A DNA stretch of 64,000 nucleotides. Origin: Caulobacter sp. 602-2 (GTDB lineage Bacteria > Pseudomonadota > Alphaproteobacteria > Caulobacterales > Caulobacteraceae). The stretch spans positions 62,001 to 126,000 of the forward strand of contig NZ_JAAKGT010000008.1 of assembly GCF_011043625.1 (NCBI RefSeq), in the 5' to 3' direction. Numbering within the stretch: position 1 is the first letter of the stretch; each line of letters starts with the position of its first letter. Below the pieces are notes generated by a model. The model was given only the letters and a program-made list of their open reading frames with translations, had not been told where the DNA came from and did no database searches. A program made the position numbers and the translations under genes. Below, in pieces: positions 1-9,316 of the stretch.

Positions 1-844
1 GGATCACCGCCGCGCCAGCGCCCATGGCCAGCAGTCGCCCCGGCCCGACGCGACGCCGCCAGGGTTCCAGGAACCACATGAACCCGACCTCGGCCGCGAC
101 GCCGACGCCCCACAGGACGCCGATCATCGGCTCGGGGATCTCCTGCTTGCGCCAGAGGATGGTCGAAAAGCTGTAGTAGAAGCCGTGGGCGCCCTGGATA
201 AGGCCGGCCGTGACCACCGCCAGCACGAACACCCGGTCGGTCAGCAGGCTGCCCAGGCCCTTCCAGCGATCACGCTTGGCGGGGGCCTCGCCCTCGTCGT
301 GCACGCGCTCGGGCGGGACCAGGACGAAGGCCGCGAAGGCGGTCAGCAGGGCCGCCACGGTGATCCAGACGACGATGACCTCGGCGCCGACCAGGGTCAG
401 CACCACGCCCATGGCGAGGTTGGCGGCGATGAAGGCGCTGGAGCCCGATCCGCGCGGCAGGCCGTAGTTGAAGCCCTCCAGCCGCGCCCGGCGCAGGGTC
501 ACCACGTCGATCAGCGGCGAGATGGTCGAGAACAGCGTCGCGCCCAGCAGCCAGCAGACCAGCAGGCTCCAGAACCCCGGCGCGACCAGCATGGCGAGAT
601 AGGCCCCGGCGGCGGCGATCGCCAGCAGGATCATCGGCGAGCGTCGCAGGCTGAAGCCGTCGGCCCAGACGGCCAGGATCGAACCGGTGAAGGGCTTGAG
701 CAGCAGCGGCGCGGCCAGCACGGCCCCGATCTCGGCCCCCGAAAGCCCCCTCGCCCGCAGGAAGGTGGCCACGTACGGCAGGCTCACCCCGATGACCAGG
801 TAGATGGCCACATAGAACAGGCTGAGACGGGCGACGAGCGGCAT
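1..844 (-). CDS. MFS transporter (partial, C-terminus beyond window edge)
   Basis: Inner-membrane secondary transporter of the major facilitator superfamily. The visible ~281 residues start MPLVARLSLFYVAIYL and show repeated hydrophobic helices, with the MFS-type loop WADGFSLRRSP after the second helix and a basic central loop (PAKRDRWKGLG) before the second half. It resembles the MFS_1-like/3-phenylpropionate-permease branch, but the substrate cannot be read from sequence. I chose the ATG at 844 because it sits directly before the first hydrophobic helix. It is downstream of metG on the same strand, but a terminator and repeats at 883-1052 separate them, so it is probably transcribed independently. 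Confidence 0.8.
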   Translation of the reverse strand, partial: MPLVARLSLFYVAIYLVIGVSLPYVATFLRARGLSGAEIGAVLAAPLLLKPFTGSILAVWADGFSLRRSPMILLAIAAAGAYLAMLVAPGFWSLLVCWLLGATLFSTISPLIDVVTLRRARLEGFNYGLPRGSGSSAFIAANLAMGVVLTLVGAEVIVVWITVAALLTAFAAFVLVPPERVHDEGEAPAKRDRWKGLGSLLTDRVFVLAVVTAGLIQGAHGFYYSFSTILWRKQEIPEPMIGVLWGVGVAAEVGFMWFLEPWRRRVGPGRLLAMGAGAAVI

Positions 845-882
845 GGCCCGCTCGTAGAGCGCCGTGCGGTGAAGGGGAAGGA

Positions 883-937
883 AATCCTTCTCCCCCTGCG
901 GGAGAAGGTGTCGGCGCAAGCCGACGGATGAGGGGTC
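883..937. repeat. Dispersed palindromic repeat, left half
   Basis: Short inverted repeat (CTTCTCCCCCTGCGGGAGAAG core) followed by a segment ending GGATGAGGGGTC. Its outer end is inverted relative to the element at 996-1052. Together they bracket the metG terminator. The same family recurs at 36997-37108 and inside lhr at 22977-23087. Confidence 0.7.
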
Positions 938-944
938 GCACAAA

Positions 945-982
945 CGAAAAACGCCGCGACAGCGGATCGGCTATCGCGGCGT
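945..982 (-). terminator. Rho-independent terminator of metG
   Basis: On the minus strand a perfect 9-bp stem (ACGCCGCGA with TCGCGGCGT, 951-959/974-982) is followed by TTTTT. It lies about 75 bases past the metG stop and matches the classic intrinsic terminator layout. Confidence 0.85.
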
Positions 983-995
983 CAAATGTCTGAGA

Positions 996-1052
996 GACCC
1001 CTCACCCGACCTCGCTCCGCGAGGCCACCCTCTCCCACAAGGGGAGAGGGAT
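996..1052. repeat. Dispersed palindromic repeat, right half
   Basis: Begins GACCCCTCACCC, continues through CTCGCTCCGCGAGG (a small palindrome) and ends in CCCTCTCCC-acaa-GGGGAGAGGG. It abuts the metG stop and mirrors the repeat at 883-937. Confidence 0.7.
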
Positions 1053-1056
1053 CAGG

Positions 1057-2766
1057 TCATTCCGCTCCGCCGAAGCGCGCGGCCCATTCGGCGATCATGT
1101 CGTCGTCGATCTTCTTGAACAGGACCTCGGGCGCACGAACCGTCTGGCCGGCCGGCACGGTCGACAGCTCGGCCGCGACGTCCGACGACGGCCACGCGGG
1201 CGGCCAGGCCTGACCGAAGGCCTCGCCGATCTTCTCGGCGGCGAACGGGATGAACGGGGCCGAGATGCGGGCGTAGAGCGCGGCGAGATTCAGGGCCGTG
1301 CGGACGATCACCGCGGCGCGGTCGCGGTCGGTCTTGATCGCCGTCCAGGGGGCGGCTTCCTGCAGGTACTCGTTGCCGACCACCCACAGCGCCCGCAGCG
1401 CCTGGGCGCTCTTGCGGATCTCGATGGCGTCCATCTGCTCGGCGAGGTCGGCCAGGCGCTCGGCGACGTCGGCGTAGAGCTTCTCCTCGAGCGGACCGAT
1501 TTCGCCGCCTTCCGGCACGACGCCGTCGAACTTGCTCTCGGTGAACTTCAGGATGCGGTTGACGAAGTTGCCCAGCACGTCGGCCAGGTCGCGGTTCACG
1601 GCGCTGGCGAACTGCTCCCAGGTGAAGGCCGTGTCGCTGCCTTCCGGCGAGTTCGAGGTCAGGTACCAGCGCCAGAGATCCGGCGGCAGGATGTCGAGCG
1701 CCGCGTCCATGAACACGCCGCGCTTGCTGCTGGTCGAGAACTTGCCGCCGTACCAGTTCAGCCAGTTGAAGGCTTTGAGCATGTCGACGCTCTTCCACGG
1801 CTCTTCCGAGCCGAGGATGGTCGCGGGGAAGCTGACGGTGTGGAACGCCACGTTGTCCTTGCCCATGAACTGGACGTAGCGGACGTCGTCGGCGCCGGCG
1901 TCGGTGCGCCACCACGAGCGCCAGTCACGATCGACGCCGGCCTCGGCCCATTCCTGGGTGGCGGCGATGTACTCGATCGGCGCGTCGAACCAGACGTAGA
2001 AGACCTTCTCTTCCATGCCCGGGCGCGGCAGGCCGTCCTTGGTCACCGGCACGCCCCAGGCCAGATCCCGGGTGATGCCGCGATCAATGAGGCCCTCGTC
2101 CAGGTGCTTGTAGGCGATCGACTTGGCCAGGGTCGGCCAGTCGGGGTGGCTGTCGACCCAGGCGCGGATGCGGTCGGCCATCTTGGTCTGGAGGAGATAG
2201 AGGTGCTTGGTGTCGCGCACTTCCAGGTTCCGCGAGCCGGAGATCACCGAGTACGGGTCCTTCAGGTCGGTCGGGTCCAAGAGGTTGCCGCAGTTGTCGC
2301 ACTGGTCGCCGCGGGCCTTTTCGAAGCCGCAGTGCGGGCAGGTGCCCTCGATGTAGCGGTCGGGCAGGAAGCGGCGGTCGTCGATCGAGTAGACCATCTG
2401 GTCGACCCGCTCCTCGATCAGGCCTTGCGCTTCCAGCACCTCGGCGAAGTGCTGGGTCAGGCGATGGTTCTGCGGCGAGGACGAGCGGCCGAAATGGTCC
2501 CACGACAGGCCGAACGCGCGGCCCACGTCGTGCTGCAGCACGTGCTGCTCCTCGCAATAGGTCTGGACGTCCTGGCCGGCGGCGGCGGCGGCCAGTTCAG
2601 CGGGCGTGCCGTGCTCGTCGGTGGCGCAGATGTAGAGGGTGTCGTGGCCCCGGGCCCGCTGGAAGCGCGCATAGACGTCGGCCGGCAGCATCGACCCCGC
2701 AAGGTTCCCCAGGTGCTTGATGCCGTTGATGTACGGCAGGGCCGAGGTGATCAGGATGCGAGCCAT
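1057..2766 (-). CDS. metG: Methionyl-tRNA synthetase
   Basis: Cytosolic class I aminoacyl-tRNA synthetase that charges tRNA-Met, 569 residues. The Rossmann-fold HIGH signature is HLGN near residue 18. A zinc-knuckle insertion carries four cysteines (CPHC...CDNC, residues 143, 146, 156, 159). The KMSKS loop is the variant KFSTS near residue 342. An anticodon-binding helical domain follows. The open frame continues 39 codons upstream, but [15 protein letters not shown] is the family N-terminus, so I start at 2766. It has no C-terminal tRNA-binding EMAP-like domain, as in short bacterial forms. It is divergent from the deacetylase gene. Confidence 0.95.
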   Translation of the reverse strand: MARILITSALPYINGIKHLGNLAGSMLPADVYARFQRARGHDTLYICATDEHGTPAELAAAAAGQDVQTYCEEQHVLQHDVGRAFGLSWDHFGRSSSPQNHRLTQHFAEVLEAQGLIEERVDQMVYSIDDRRFLPDRYIEGTCPHCGFEKARGDQCDNCGNLLDPTDLKDPYSVISGSRNLEVRDTKHLYLLQTKMADRIRAWVDSHPDWPTLAKSIAYKHLDEGLIDRGITRDLAWGVPVTKDGLPRPGMEEKVFYVWFDAPIEYIAATQEWAEAGVDRDWRSWWRTDAGADDVRYVQFMGKDNVAFHTVSFPATILGSEEPWKSVDMLKAFNWLNWYGGKFSTSSKRGVFMDAALDILPPDLWRWYLTSNSPEGSDTAFTWEQFASAVNRDLADVLGNFVNRILKFTESKFDGVVPEGGEIGPLEEKLYADVAERLADLAEQMDAIEIRKSAQALRALWVVGNEYLQEAAPWTAIKTDRDRAAVIVRTALNLAALYARISAPFIPFAAEKIGEAFGQAWPPAWPSSDVAAELSTVPAGQTVRAPEVLFKKIDDDMIAEWAARFGGAE

Positions 2767-2940
2767 GGGACGGGGCGTCTTTCCGGGGACGAACGAGAAA
2801 CAGGAGGCGTCCGCATATAGAAGCCCGCGCGCCGAAGGGAAAGCGTCGCGGCTCGCCCGCAACCTGTCGGCGCGCGAAATCACGGGCTCGCGCGGCGAGC
2901 GTTTTCAGGCTTGGATGCCGGACGCTGGACTGGAGGCCCC

Positions 2941-4737
2941 ATGATGCGCCGTCGCCTGCCGCTGCTGCTCGTCGCGCTCGCCGTGCTGCTGGCCGGCGGC
3001 TGGTGGTGGTGGCGCGAGCGGCCCGATCCGTCGGTGATGCACGTCTTTCCCGGCGTGCGCGGCCCGGCCAAGGCGTCGAAGATCGTCGAGCCGCCCCGCA
3101 CCCGCATCGCGCAGTTCGACAGGGGCGGCCCGCACCGCCTGGCGATTCTGGTCACCGACCCGCAGTCCGGATGGCTGGGCCTGGTGCGCGGCTTCCGCGC
3201 CCACGGCGTGCCGATCACGGTGACGGAGGATCCCGCCAAGGCCCTGCGGCACAAGGTGGTGCTGGTCTATCCGATCGTCTCGGGCCGGGTGCTGAGCGCA
3301 GAGCAGCTGCGCGCCCTGGCCCAGCACGTGCGCGACGGCGGCACGGTGGTGGCCTTCAACCTGGCCGGCGGCGGACTTGGCGAGCTGTTCGGCGTCGGCG
3401 AGGGAACCGAGGCCTCCTCGCGCCTGCGCATGCGCTGGACCGGTGCGACCGGCGAGCCCGAGAGCGACGAGATCGTCGTCTCCTCCACCGGCGAGGCGAA
3501 GGTCGCCAGCGTCGGCTACGCGCCGGGGACGGCGCAGGCGGCGGCCCGCTTCGACGACGGTTCGGTCGCCGCTGCGTGCAGGAAGGTGGGCGGCCAGGCC
3601 TGCGTGCTGGGCGTCGACCTGGGTTCGCTGGCCCAGCGCTCGATGAACGGCCGCGCCGAGGCCCTGGCCCGCCACTACGTCAACGGCTACGAGCCCTCGC
3701 TCGACGTGCTGTTTCGCTGGGTACGCGACCTCTACGTGGCCGGCGAGCCGATGCCCTGGCTGGTCTCGACCGCCCCGGCCGGCCGCCAGGCATCGATCCT
3801 CTTCACCCACGACGTCGACTACGGACCGTCGGTCCACAACGCCCTGGCCTATGCCGACGCCCTGAAGGCGCGGGGCGTCCAAGGCACGTTCTTCGTCCAG
3901 ACCAAGTACATGAAGGACTACAACGACAAGGTGTTCTTCGACGACGCGGCCGTGGCCGACGTCAAGGGCCTGCTGGCGCGCGGTCAGGAAGTCGGCAGCC
4001 ACACCGTCGCCCATTCGGGCGCCTTCGAGCACACGATGCCGCTGGGCGACGGCCGCGAGCGCTATCCGCGCTATCGCCCCTTCGTCCAGACCGTCGACAC
4101 CGTGAAGGGGGCCACGATCCTAGGCGAGCTCCGGGTGTCGAAGTTCCTGCTCGACAGGCTGGCGGGCGCGGACGTGGTCTCGTTCCGGCCCGGACGGCTG
4201 GCCTATCCGTTCACCCTGCCCCAGGCCCTGAACGCCAGCGGCTATCGCTATTCCTCGTCGATCACCGCCAACACGGTGCTGACCCACCTGCCCTTCCAGC
4301 TGACCGACGGGCGGGCCGACGGCGCGCTGCAGCCGGTGTTCGAGTTCCCGGTCGGCGTCGAGGACGAGGAGGCCCCGCCGCTGCTCCAGCGCCTCGACGC
4401 CGCCGACGCCCTGGTGGCCAAGGTCGCCCGCGAGCGCGGCGTGGTCACGGTGCTGATCCACCCCAACCAGGTCGGCGACAAGCTGCGGTTCGAGGAGGCC
4501 CTGGCCGACCGCTGGAAGGGCCGGGCATGGATGGGCGGGGTGCGCCAGTTCGGCGACTGGTGGACGGCGCGCGACGCCCTGGACCTGGACGTCCAGCCAC
4601 GCGGCGACGGATGGGTCATGGTCGCCGACGCGCCCAAGGGCGCAGCCGAGGTCGAGGTGCTGCTGCCCAAGGCCGCCCAGGGTCGCGTGACGCTGCGGCT
4701 GCCGCCCGGCGGCCGCTCGACCACGGCGATCAAGTGA
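2941..4737 (+). CDS. Polysaccharide deacetylase family protein (NodB fold)
   Basis: Exported or membrane-anchored carbohydrate esterase-4 type protein, 598 residues, with an N-terminal signal anchor (RRRLPLLLVALAVLLAGG). The NodB motif 1 is FTHDVDYG near residue 290 and motif 2 is SHTVAHSG. About 280 residues before the catalytic domain look like an unrelated sensor or binding region with Rossmann-like strands. The second aspartate pair of motif 1 (HDVD) is kept, so metal binding is plausible; the substrate is unknown. Start: GGAGG lies five bases before the ATG at 2941. The stop overlaps the GTG of the GH16 gene, so the two are translationally coupled and probably act on the same polysaccharide. 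Confidence 0.8.
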   Translation: MMRRRLPLLLVALAVLLAGGWWWWRERPDPSVMHVFPGVRGPAKASKIVEPPRTRIAQFDRGGPHRLAILVTDPQSGWLGLVRGFRAHGVPITVTEDPAKALRHKVVLVYPIVSGRVLSAEQLRALAQHVRDGGTVVAFNLAGGGLGELFGVGEGTEASSRLRMRWTGATGEPESDEIVVSSTGEAKVASVGYAPGTAQAAARFDDGSVAAACRKVGGQACVLGVDLGSLAQRSMNGRAEALARHYVNGYEPSLDVLFRWVRDLYVAGEPMPWLVSTAPAGRQASILFTHDVDYGPSVHNALAYADALKARGVQGTFFVQTKYMKDYNDKVFFDDAAVADVKGLLARGQEVGSHTVAHSGAFEHTMPLGDGRERYPRYRPFVQTVDTVKGATILGELRVSKFLLDRLAGADVVSFRPGRLAYPFTLPQALNASGYRYSSSITANTVLTHLPFQLTDGRADGALQPVFEFPVGVEDEEAPPLLQRLDAADALVAKVARERGVVTVLIHPNQVGDKLRFEEALADRWKGRAWMGGVRQFGDWWTARDALDLDVQPRGDGWVMVADAPKGAAEVEVLLPKAAQGRVTLRLPPGGRSTTAIK

Positions 4738-5537
4738 GACGCCTGCTGCTCGCCCTGCTGCTGGCCGCCCTGACAGGCCCGGCCGCCGCCGCTCCGCGGC
4801 TGATCTGGTCGGACGAGTTCGACGGCGATCGCCTGGATCCGGCCAGGTGGACGGCGGCGGCCGACTGCTGGGGCGGCGGCAACGAGGAGCGCCAGTGCTA
4901 CGCGGCGGGCAACGTCTCGGTCTCGGGCGGGGTGCTGCGGCTGAACGCTCGCAAGGAGCGCGCGTCGGGTCCGGCGCGCCGCGACGGCGGCCCGCGCGTG
5001 AGCCGCGACTACGCCTCGGGCGGGGTCAGCACCAAGGGGCTGGCCTCGTTCCGCTACGGCCGGATCGAGGTGCGCGCCAAGCTGCCGCTGGGCCAGGGGC
5101 TGTGGCCGGCGATCTGGATGCTGCCCGAGCACGACAACTACGGCCCCTACCCGCTGTCGGGCGAGATCGACATAGCCGAGGCGGTGAACCTGGGGGTGCG
5201 CTGCCGGTCGTGCCGCGACCGGGTGCGGGGGGCCGCGCATCACGGCCCGACGCTGCAGGCCAACCGCAGCGACTCGGCGGACACGGCCCTGGGCGACCTG
5301 ACGGCCTTCCATGTCTTCGCGCTGGAATGGACGCCGAAACGGCTGACCTGGCTGCTCGACGGCAAGCCCTACTTCACGCGTCCGGGCGGGCGGCCCTTCG
5401 ACGAGCGCTTCCACCTGATCCTCAACCTGGCGGTCGGCGGACGGTGGGCGGAGACCACGGGCAGGCGCGGCGTCGACGACGCGGCCCTGCCCGAGAGCCT
5501 GCTGGTCGACTGGGTGCGCGTCTACGCGGAGAACTAG
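4734..5537 (+). CDS. Glycoside hydrolase family 16 (beta-1,3-glucanase-like)
   Basis: Secreted endo-acting beta-glucan hydrolase of family GH16, 267 residues. A GTG start overlaps the preceding stop (GTGA). A signal peptide (RRLLLALLLAALTGPAAAA) precedes the jelly-roll domain, which opens LIWSDEFDGDRLDP. The catalytic motif EIDIAE spans residues 144-149, giving nucleophile E144, D146 and acid/base E149. The strand LWPAIWMLPEHD and the C-terminal LNLAVGG are typical of laminarinase-like members. The exact linkage cleaved (1,3 or mixed 1,3-1,4) is not determined by sequence. It is coupled to the deacetylase upstream, pointing to processing of one envelope or environmental glycan. Confidence 0.88.
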   Translation: MRRLLLALLLAALTGPAAAAPRLIWSDEFDGDRLDPARWTAAADCWGGGNEERQCYAAGNVSVSGGVLRLNARKERASGPARRDGGPRVSRDYASGGVSTKGLASFRYGRIEVRAKLPLGQGLWPAIWMLPEHDNYGPYPLSGEIDIAEAVNLGVRCRSCRDRVRGAAHHGPTLQANRSDSADTALGDLTAFHVFALEWTPKRLTWLLDGKPYFTRPGGRPFDERFHLILNLAVGGRWAETTGRRGVDDAALPESLLVDWVRVYAEN

Positions 5538-5577
5538 CGCCCCCGGCTCCAGAAGGGGATCAAGGAACCGGGGGCGC
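5537..5577. terminator. GC-rich hairpin between convergent genes
   Basis: GCGCCCCCGG (5537-5546) pairs with CCGGGGGCGC (5568-5577). No T-run follows on either strand, so this is a possible transcript-end structure between the GH16 gene and the EF-hand gene rather than a textbook intrinsic terminator. Confidence 0.45.
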
Positions 5578-5606
5578 GCCCCCCAAGGGGAACGGACTGA
5601 CCTGGA

Positions 5607-6068
5607 TCAGTTCGTGTCGGCGGCCACCGGATCGGCGGCCGAGACCGTGCCGTCCTTGTTGGTGTCGTGGGTCACGAACATCCGCCAGCCCGAATAGGCG
5701 AACTCGGCCGGGGTGATGCCGCCGCTCTTGTCGCTGTCGAGGACGCCGAAGCGCACGTCGGCCTGGCGCATCTGGCGAACGCGCTCTTCTTCCTTCTTCT
5801 CGGCGGTCTCGGTCGAGGCGGCGAGGCGCTTTTCGAGACGGCCCTTGAACTCGCCGACGTACTCTTCCTTGGACAGCACGCCGTTCTTGTCGGCGTCGAT
5901 GGCCTTGAAGAGCTGGTCGCGGGTGACGACGAACTCTTCCTTGGTGACGACGCCGTCGCCGTTGACGTCCTGCTCCTTGATGAAGGTGTCGCGGGCGTGC
6001 GAGGCGGCCAGGGCCGGAGCGGAGACGGCGGCCAGCACGGCCGCCAGGATCAGGGTGTTGCGGATCAT
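5607..6068 (-). CDS. Secreted EF-hand calcium-binding protein
   Basis: Periplasmic protein of 153 residues with a signal peptide ending around ALAASHA (residue 24). Four EF-hand-like loops begin at D34 (DVNGDGVVTKEEF), D58 (DADKNGVLSKEEY), D111 (DSDKSGGITPAEF) and D135 (DTNKDGTVSAAD). A charged helical segment (residues 78-104) separates the two pairs. The loops keep the D-x-[DN]-x-[DSG]-G spacing, so calcium binding is likely. Its start is 8 bases after the DUF4198 stop on the same strand, so the two form an operon. The role is unknown; the shared Fur-like promoter region suggests a link to metal uptake. Confidence 0.85.
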   Translation of the reverse strand: MIRNTLILAAVLAAVSAPALAASHARDTFIKEQDVNGDGVVTKEEFVVTRDQLFKAIDADKNGVLSKEEYVGEFKGRLEKRLAASTETAEKKEEERVRQMRQADVRFGVLDSDKSGGITPAEFAYSGWRMFVTHDTNKDGTVSAADPVAADTN

Positions 6069-6076
6069 CTGGGTTC

Positions 6077-6859
6077 TCAGCGCAGGGATTCGAAGGTCAG
6101 CGAGTAGGTGTGGCTCTGGCCGGGCTGGCCGGCGGCGGCCGGGGCGACGCGATAGCGGGCCTGCACCTGGTAGACGCCCGAGCGCTCGGGCTTGATCTCG
6201 AAGCGGCCCTGGGCGTCGCTCTTGACGGTGACCGGGGCGCTCTTGGCGTCGGCGTAGCGGTCGCCGCCGGCGGTCACGGTGACCTCCTGGCCGGACACCG
6301 GCTTGCCGTCGTACAGCACCACGAACTTGGCCGGCTGGCCGGTGGTGATGTCGCTGGGGTGGGTGACGGCCTGGAACTCCAGGCCCTTGCCGACCGGGGC
6401 CAGCGCGGCGGCGCTGGGCGCGCCCTTGGTCACGTAGACGTCGGCGGTGGTGATGCTCTGCATGTCGACCACCTGGGCGCCGGCCGGCGCCTTGCCCGGC
6501 TCCAGGAACTCCCACTCGCCGTTGACCAGCGTGGCCTTGCCGACGCGCCCGGCGCGCTGGCCGGTGGTGATGCGATAGGTGCCGGCCGCCTCGATCGGCG
6601 CTTCCACCAGAGCCAGCTCGCGCAGGTAGGTCGGGGTCAGCGGCTTGCGCACGCCGTCGGGACCGATCACCGCGTAGGCGTCGGACTTCATCACCACTTC
6701 AGGGGTGAAGAACTCTTCGGCGAACGAGCCCTGCACCGTGACGACCTTGCGGCTGGAGACGTCGAAGGTGCTGGGCAGCATGTAGGGCGAGTGGGCGTGC
6801 GCCAGGCCGGACAGGCCAAGGCCCGCCAGCAGCGCCGCCGAAGCGAGCATGGTCTTCAT
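6077..6859 (-). CDS. DUF4198 periplasmic protein
   Basis: 260-residue exported protein with signal peptide MKTMLASAALLAGLGLSGLAHA followed by the family opening HSPYMLPSTFDV. DUF4198 proteins are beta-rich periplasmic proteins often annotated as Co2+-transport periplasmic components and often found beside TonB receptors; no enzymatic motif is visible. The start at 6859 is preceded by GAGGGGG with a six-base gap, which rules out an upstream TTG in the same frame. It is the first gene of an operon with the EF-hand gene, divergent from a TonB receptor across Fur-like boxes. I infer a role in handling a metal or metal complex. Confidence 0.8.
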   Translation of the reverse strand: MKTMLASAALLAGLGLSGLAHAHSPYMLPSTFDVSSRKVVTVQGSFAEEFFTPEVVMKSDAYAVIGPDGVRKPLTPTYLRELALVEAPIEAAGTYRITTGQRAGRVGKATLVNGEWEFLEPGKAPAGAQVVDMQSITTADVYVTKGAPSAAALAPVGKGLEFQAVTHPSDITTGQPAKFVVLYDGKPVSGQEVTVTAGGDRYADAKSAPVTVKSDAQGRFEIKPERSGVYQVQARYRVAPAAAGQPGQSHTYSLTFESLR

Positions 6860-6916
6860 CGGAATCCCCCTCAAGGACGATCGGTGCGTTGGGAAGGCTC
6901 CTATTGCGGATGAATC

Positions 6917-6931
6917 TAAGAATCAATCGCA
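6917..6931. promoter_or_regulatory. Fur-box-like site 1
   Basis: Reads TGCGATTGATTCTTA on the minus strand, an imperfect 7-1-7 inverted repeat close to the alphaproteobacterial Fur/Mur-type consensus (TGCGAATnATTCTCA-like). It sits in the DUF4198 promoter region. Confidence 0.5.
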
Positions 6932-6978
6932 AATAACTTGACCCAATCGCCAGACGGTCGTAGCTCCCCATCCAACGA

Positions 6979-6995
6979 ATGCGAACAATTCGCAT
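6979..6995. promoter_or_regulatory. Fur-box-like site 2 (perfect inverted repeat)
   Basis: ATGCGAACAATTCGCAT is a perfect inverted repeat with a 3-base centre. As a 15-mer it is 7-1-7 with one mismatch to TGCGAATnATTCGCA. It lies 30 bases before the TonB receptor start, where a repressor would block transcription. Confidence 0.6.
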
Positions 6996-7024
6996 CTGAG
7001 GCCGAAAACTGGGGGTTCCTTCTT

Positions 7025-9262
7025 TTGTCGCGCAACAAACTCATATGCTTCGCCGCCGTCTCGGCCGGCGCCCTGCTCTCCGCCACGGCGGCCTTCGCGG
7101 CCGACGCTTCCTCGGCCGCCGACACGGCCGAGCTGGACAAGGTCACCGTCACCGCCACCCGTAGCGAGAAATCGATCCTGGCCGTGCCGGCCACCGTCTC
7201 GGTGACGACGAGCCAGGAGATCGAAGACGCCCTCATCAACGACGCCAAGGACCTGGTGCGCTTCGAGCCCGGCGTCGCGGTGCGCAGCGCCCCGTCGCGC
7301 TTCACCGCCGCCGGTTCGTCCACGGGCCGCGACGGCAACGCCGGCTTCGCCATCCGCGGCCTCGAGAGCAACCGCGTGCTGATCATGGTCGACGGCGTGC
7401 GCGTCCCAGACGGTTACGCCTTCGGCGCCCAGTCGGTCGGTCGCGGCGACTATGTCGACGTCGACGTGCTGAAGTCGGTCGAGATCGTCCGCGGCCCCGC
7501 CTCGGCGCTGTACGGCAGCGACGGCGTCGCCGGCTCGGTCAGCTTCTTCACCAAGGACCCGTCCGACATCCTGAAGGGCAAGAGCTTCGCCGCCCGCGGC
7601 CGCGTGGGCTACGCGTCGGCCGACGAAAGCTGGACCGAAAGCGCCCTGGTGGCCGGCGCCAGCGGCCGCTGGGAAGGCCTGCTGGCCTACACCCGCCGTG
7701 ACGGCCACGAAACCGAGACCCAAGGCGCCAACGGCTCGTCCAGCGTCGCCCGCACGGTGGCCAACCCCGAGGACAACCAGTCCAACGCCATTCTCGGCAA
7801 GCTGGCCTTCAACCTCGACGACCGCAACAAGTTCACCCTGACGGTCGACCACCTGGATCGCGACATCGACTGGAACGTGCTGTCGGCGATCACCATCCTG
7901 CCGACCAACCCGACGGCGGCACAGACCGCGGGCGCCACGATCGGCCTCACCGCCTTCGACAAGATGCGTCGCGACCGCGTCAGCCTGGCCCACGTCTTCA
8001 CCGGCGGCCAGGGCCTGATCGAAACCGCCCGCACCACCGTCTACTATCAGGACAGCACCACGCGTCAGTTCTCGGCCGAGGACTTCCGCACCAACGCCGA
8101 CCGCACCCGCGACGCCAAGTTCGACAACGAGGTGTTCGGCGGCGCGATCGAGCTGAACAGCAAGGCCAGCCTGGCCGGCGCCGATCACCGGATCGTCTGG
8201 GGCGGCGACGCCTCGATCACCCGCCAGACCGGCCTGCGCGACGGCACCGTGCCCGGTGCCGGGGAGACCTTCCCCAACCATCCGTTCCCGGTCACCGACT
8301 ACACGCTGCTGGGCGCCTATGTGCAGGACGAGTTCTCGGCCGGTCCGGTCACCTTCTATCCGGCCCTGCGCTACGACTACTACAAGCTGGAGCCCAAGAG
8401 CGACGCGCTGTTCACGGCCAACACGCCGGTCAGCCAGAGCGACTCGCGCTTCTCGCCCAAGCTGTCGGCCGTCTGGCAGGTCACCGACCTGATCAGCGTG
8501 TTCGGCAACGCCGCCACCGGCTTCAAGGCCCCCTCGCCTTCGCAGGTCAACAACGGCTTTTCCAACCCGGTGCGCTTCTACAAGTCCATCGCCAATCCGG
8601 ACCTGAAGCCCGAGACCAGCCGCAGCTTCGAGCTCGGCTTCCGCCTGCGCCGCCCCACCTGGAACATCGGCGTCACCGGCTTCACCGGCAAGTACGACGA
8701 CTTCATCGAGCAGATCCAGGTCGGCGGCGCGTTCACCGCCGCCAACCCGGCGGTCTACCAGTACGTCAACCTGGCCGAGGCCGAGATCAGCGGGGCCGAG
8801 GCTCGCGGCGAGATCTTCATCGGCGAGGCCTGGCGTCTGATCGGCACGGCCGCCTATGCGCGCGGCTACTCGACCAACGCCGGCAAGAGCACGCCGCTGC
8901 AGTCGGTCGACCCGGCCAAGTTCACGGCCGGCCTGTCCTACCGCGACCCGGCCGGTCGCTTCGGCGGCCAGTTCAGCGTCATGCACGTGCAGAAGAAGTC
9001 GTTCGACAGCCTGGGCGTCACCTGCACGGGCACGTGCTTCGCGCCGCCGGCCTTCACCACGGCCGACGCCACGGCCTACTGGAACGTCACCGAGGCGGTC
9101 ACCCTGCGCGGCGGCGTCTTCAACCTGACCGACGAAAAGTACTGGTGGTGGAGCGACGTGCGCGGCGCGACCACGACCGGGACGGCGACCGCGCCCGTGG
9201 TCGTCGACGGCTACACCGCTCCGGGACGCAACTACAGCGTCTCGCTGGCGGTCAAGTTCTAG
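7025..9262 (+). CDS. TonB-dependent receptor, heme/hemoglobin (HutA-like) type
   Basis: Outer-membrane TonB-gated beta-barrel, ~745 residues. The TonB box region is ELDKVTVTATRSEK. The plug carries FAIRGLESNRVLIMVDGVRVPDG and the signature EIVRGPASALYGSDGVAGSVSF. The C-terminus ends in aromatic YSVSLAVKF, the Bam-recognised last strand. These plug sequences fit the hemoglobin/transferrin/lactoferrin-type receptor branch, so heme uptake is the best guess; the ligand is inferred. Start: TTG at 7025 gives a clean signal peptide (LSRNKLICFAAVSAGALLSATAAFA) after a GGGGG tract nine bases upstream. The frame is open 29 codons further, so the start is not certain. Confidence 0.85.
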   Translation: MSRNKLICFAAVSAGALLSATAAFAADASSAADTAELDKVTVTATRSEKSILAVPATVSVTTSQEIEDALINDAKDLVRFEPGVAVRSAPSRFTAAGSSTGRDGNAGFAIRGLESNRVLIMVDGVRVPDGYAFGAQSVGRGDYVDVDVLKSVEIVRGPASALYGSDGVAGSVSFFTKDPSDILKGKSFAARGRVGYASADESWTESALVAGASGRWEGLLAYTRRDGHETETQGANGSSSVARTVANPEDNQSNAILGKLAFNLDDRNKFTLTVDHLDRDIDWNVLSAITILPTNPTAAQTAGATIGLTAFDKMRRDRVSLAHVFTGGQGLIETARTTVYYQDSTTRQFSAEDFRTNADRTRDAKFDNEVFGGAIELNSKASLAGADHRIVWGGDASITRQTGLRDGTVPGAGETFPNHPFPVTDYTLLGAYVQDEFSAGPVTFYPALRYDYYKLEPKSDALFTANTPVSQSDSRFSPKLSAVWQVTDLISVFGNAATGFKAPSPSQVNNGFSNPVRFYKSIANPDLKPETSRSFELGFRLRRPTWNIGVTGFTGKYDDFIEQIQVGGAFTAANPAVYQYVNLAEAEISGAEARGEIFIGEAWRLIGTAAYARGYSTNAGKSTPLQSVDPAKFTAGLSYRDPAGRFGGQFSVMHVQKKSFDSLGVTCTGTCFAPPAFTTADATAYWNVTEAVTLRGGVFNLTDEKYWWWSDVRGATTTGTATAPVVVDGYTAPGRNYSVSLAVKF

Positions 9263-9316
9263 GACCCGCAAGGTCCTAACCGAGACACGCGGTCGTAATG
9301 TTGCGGCGACCGCGTG

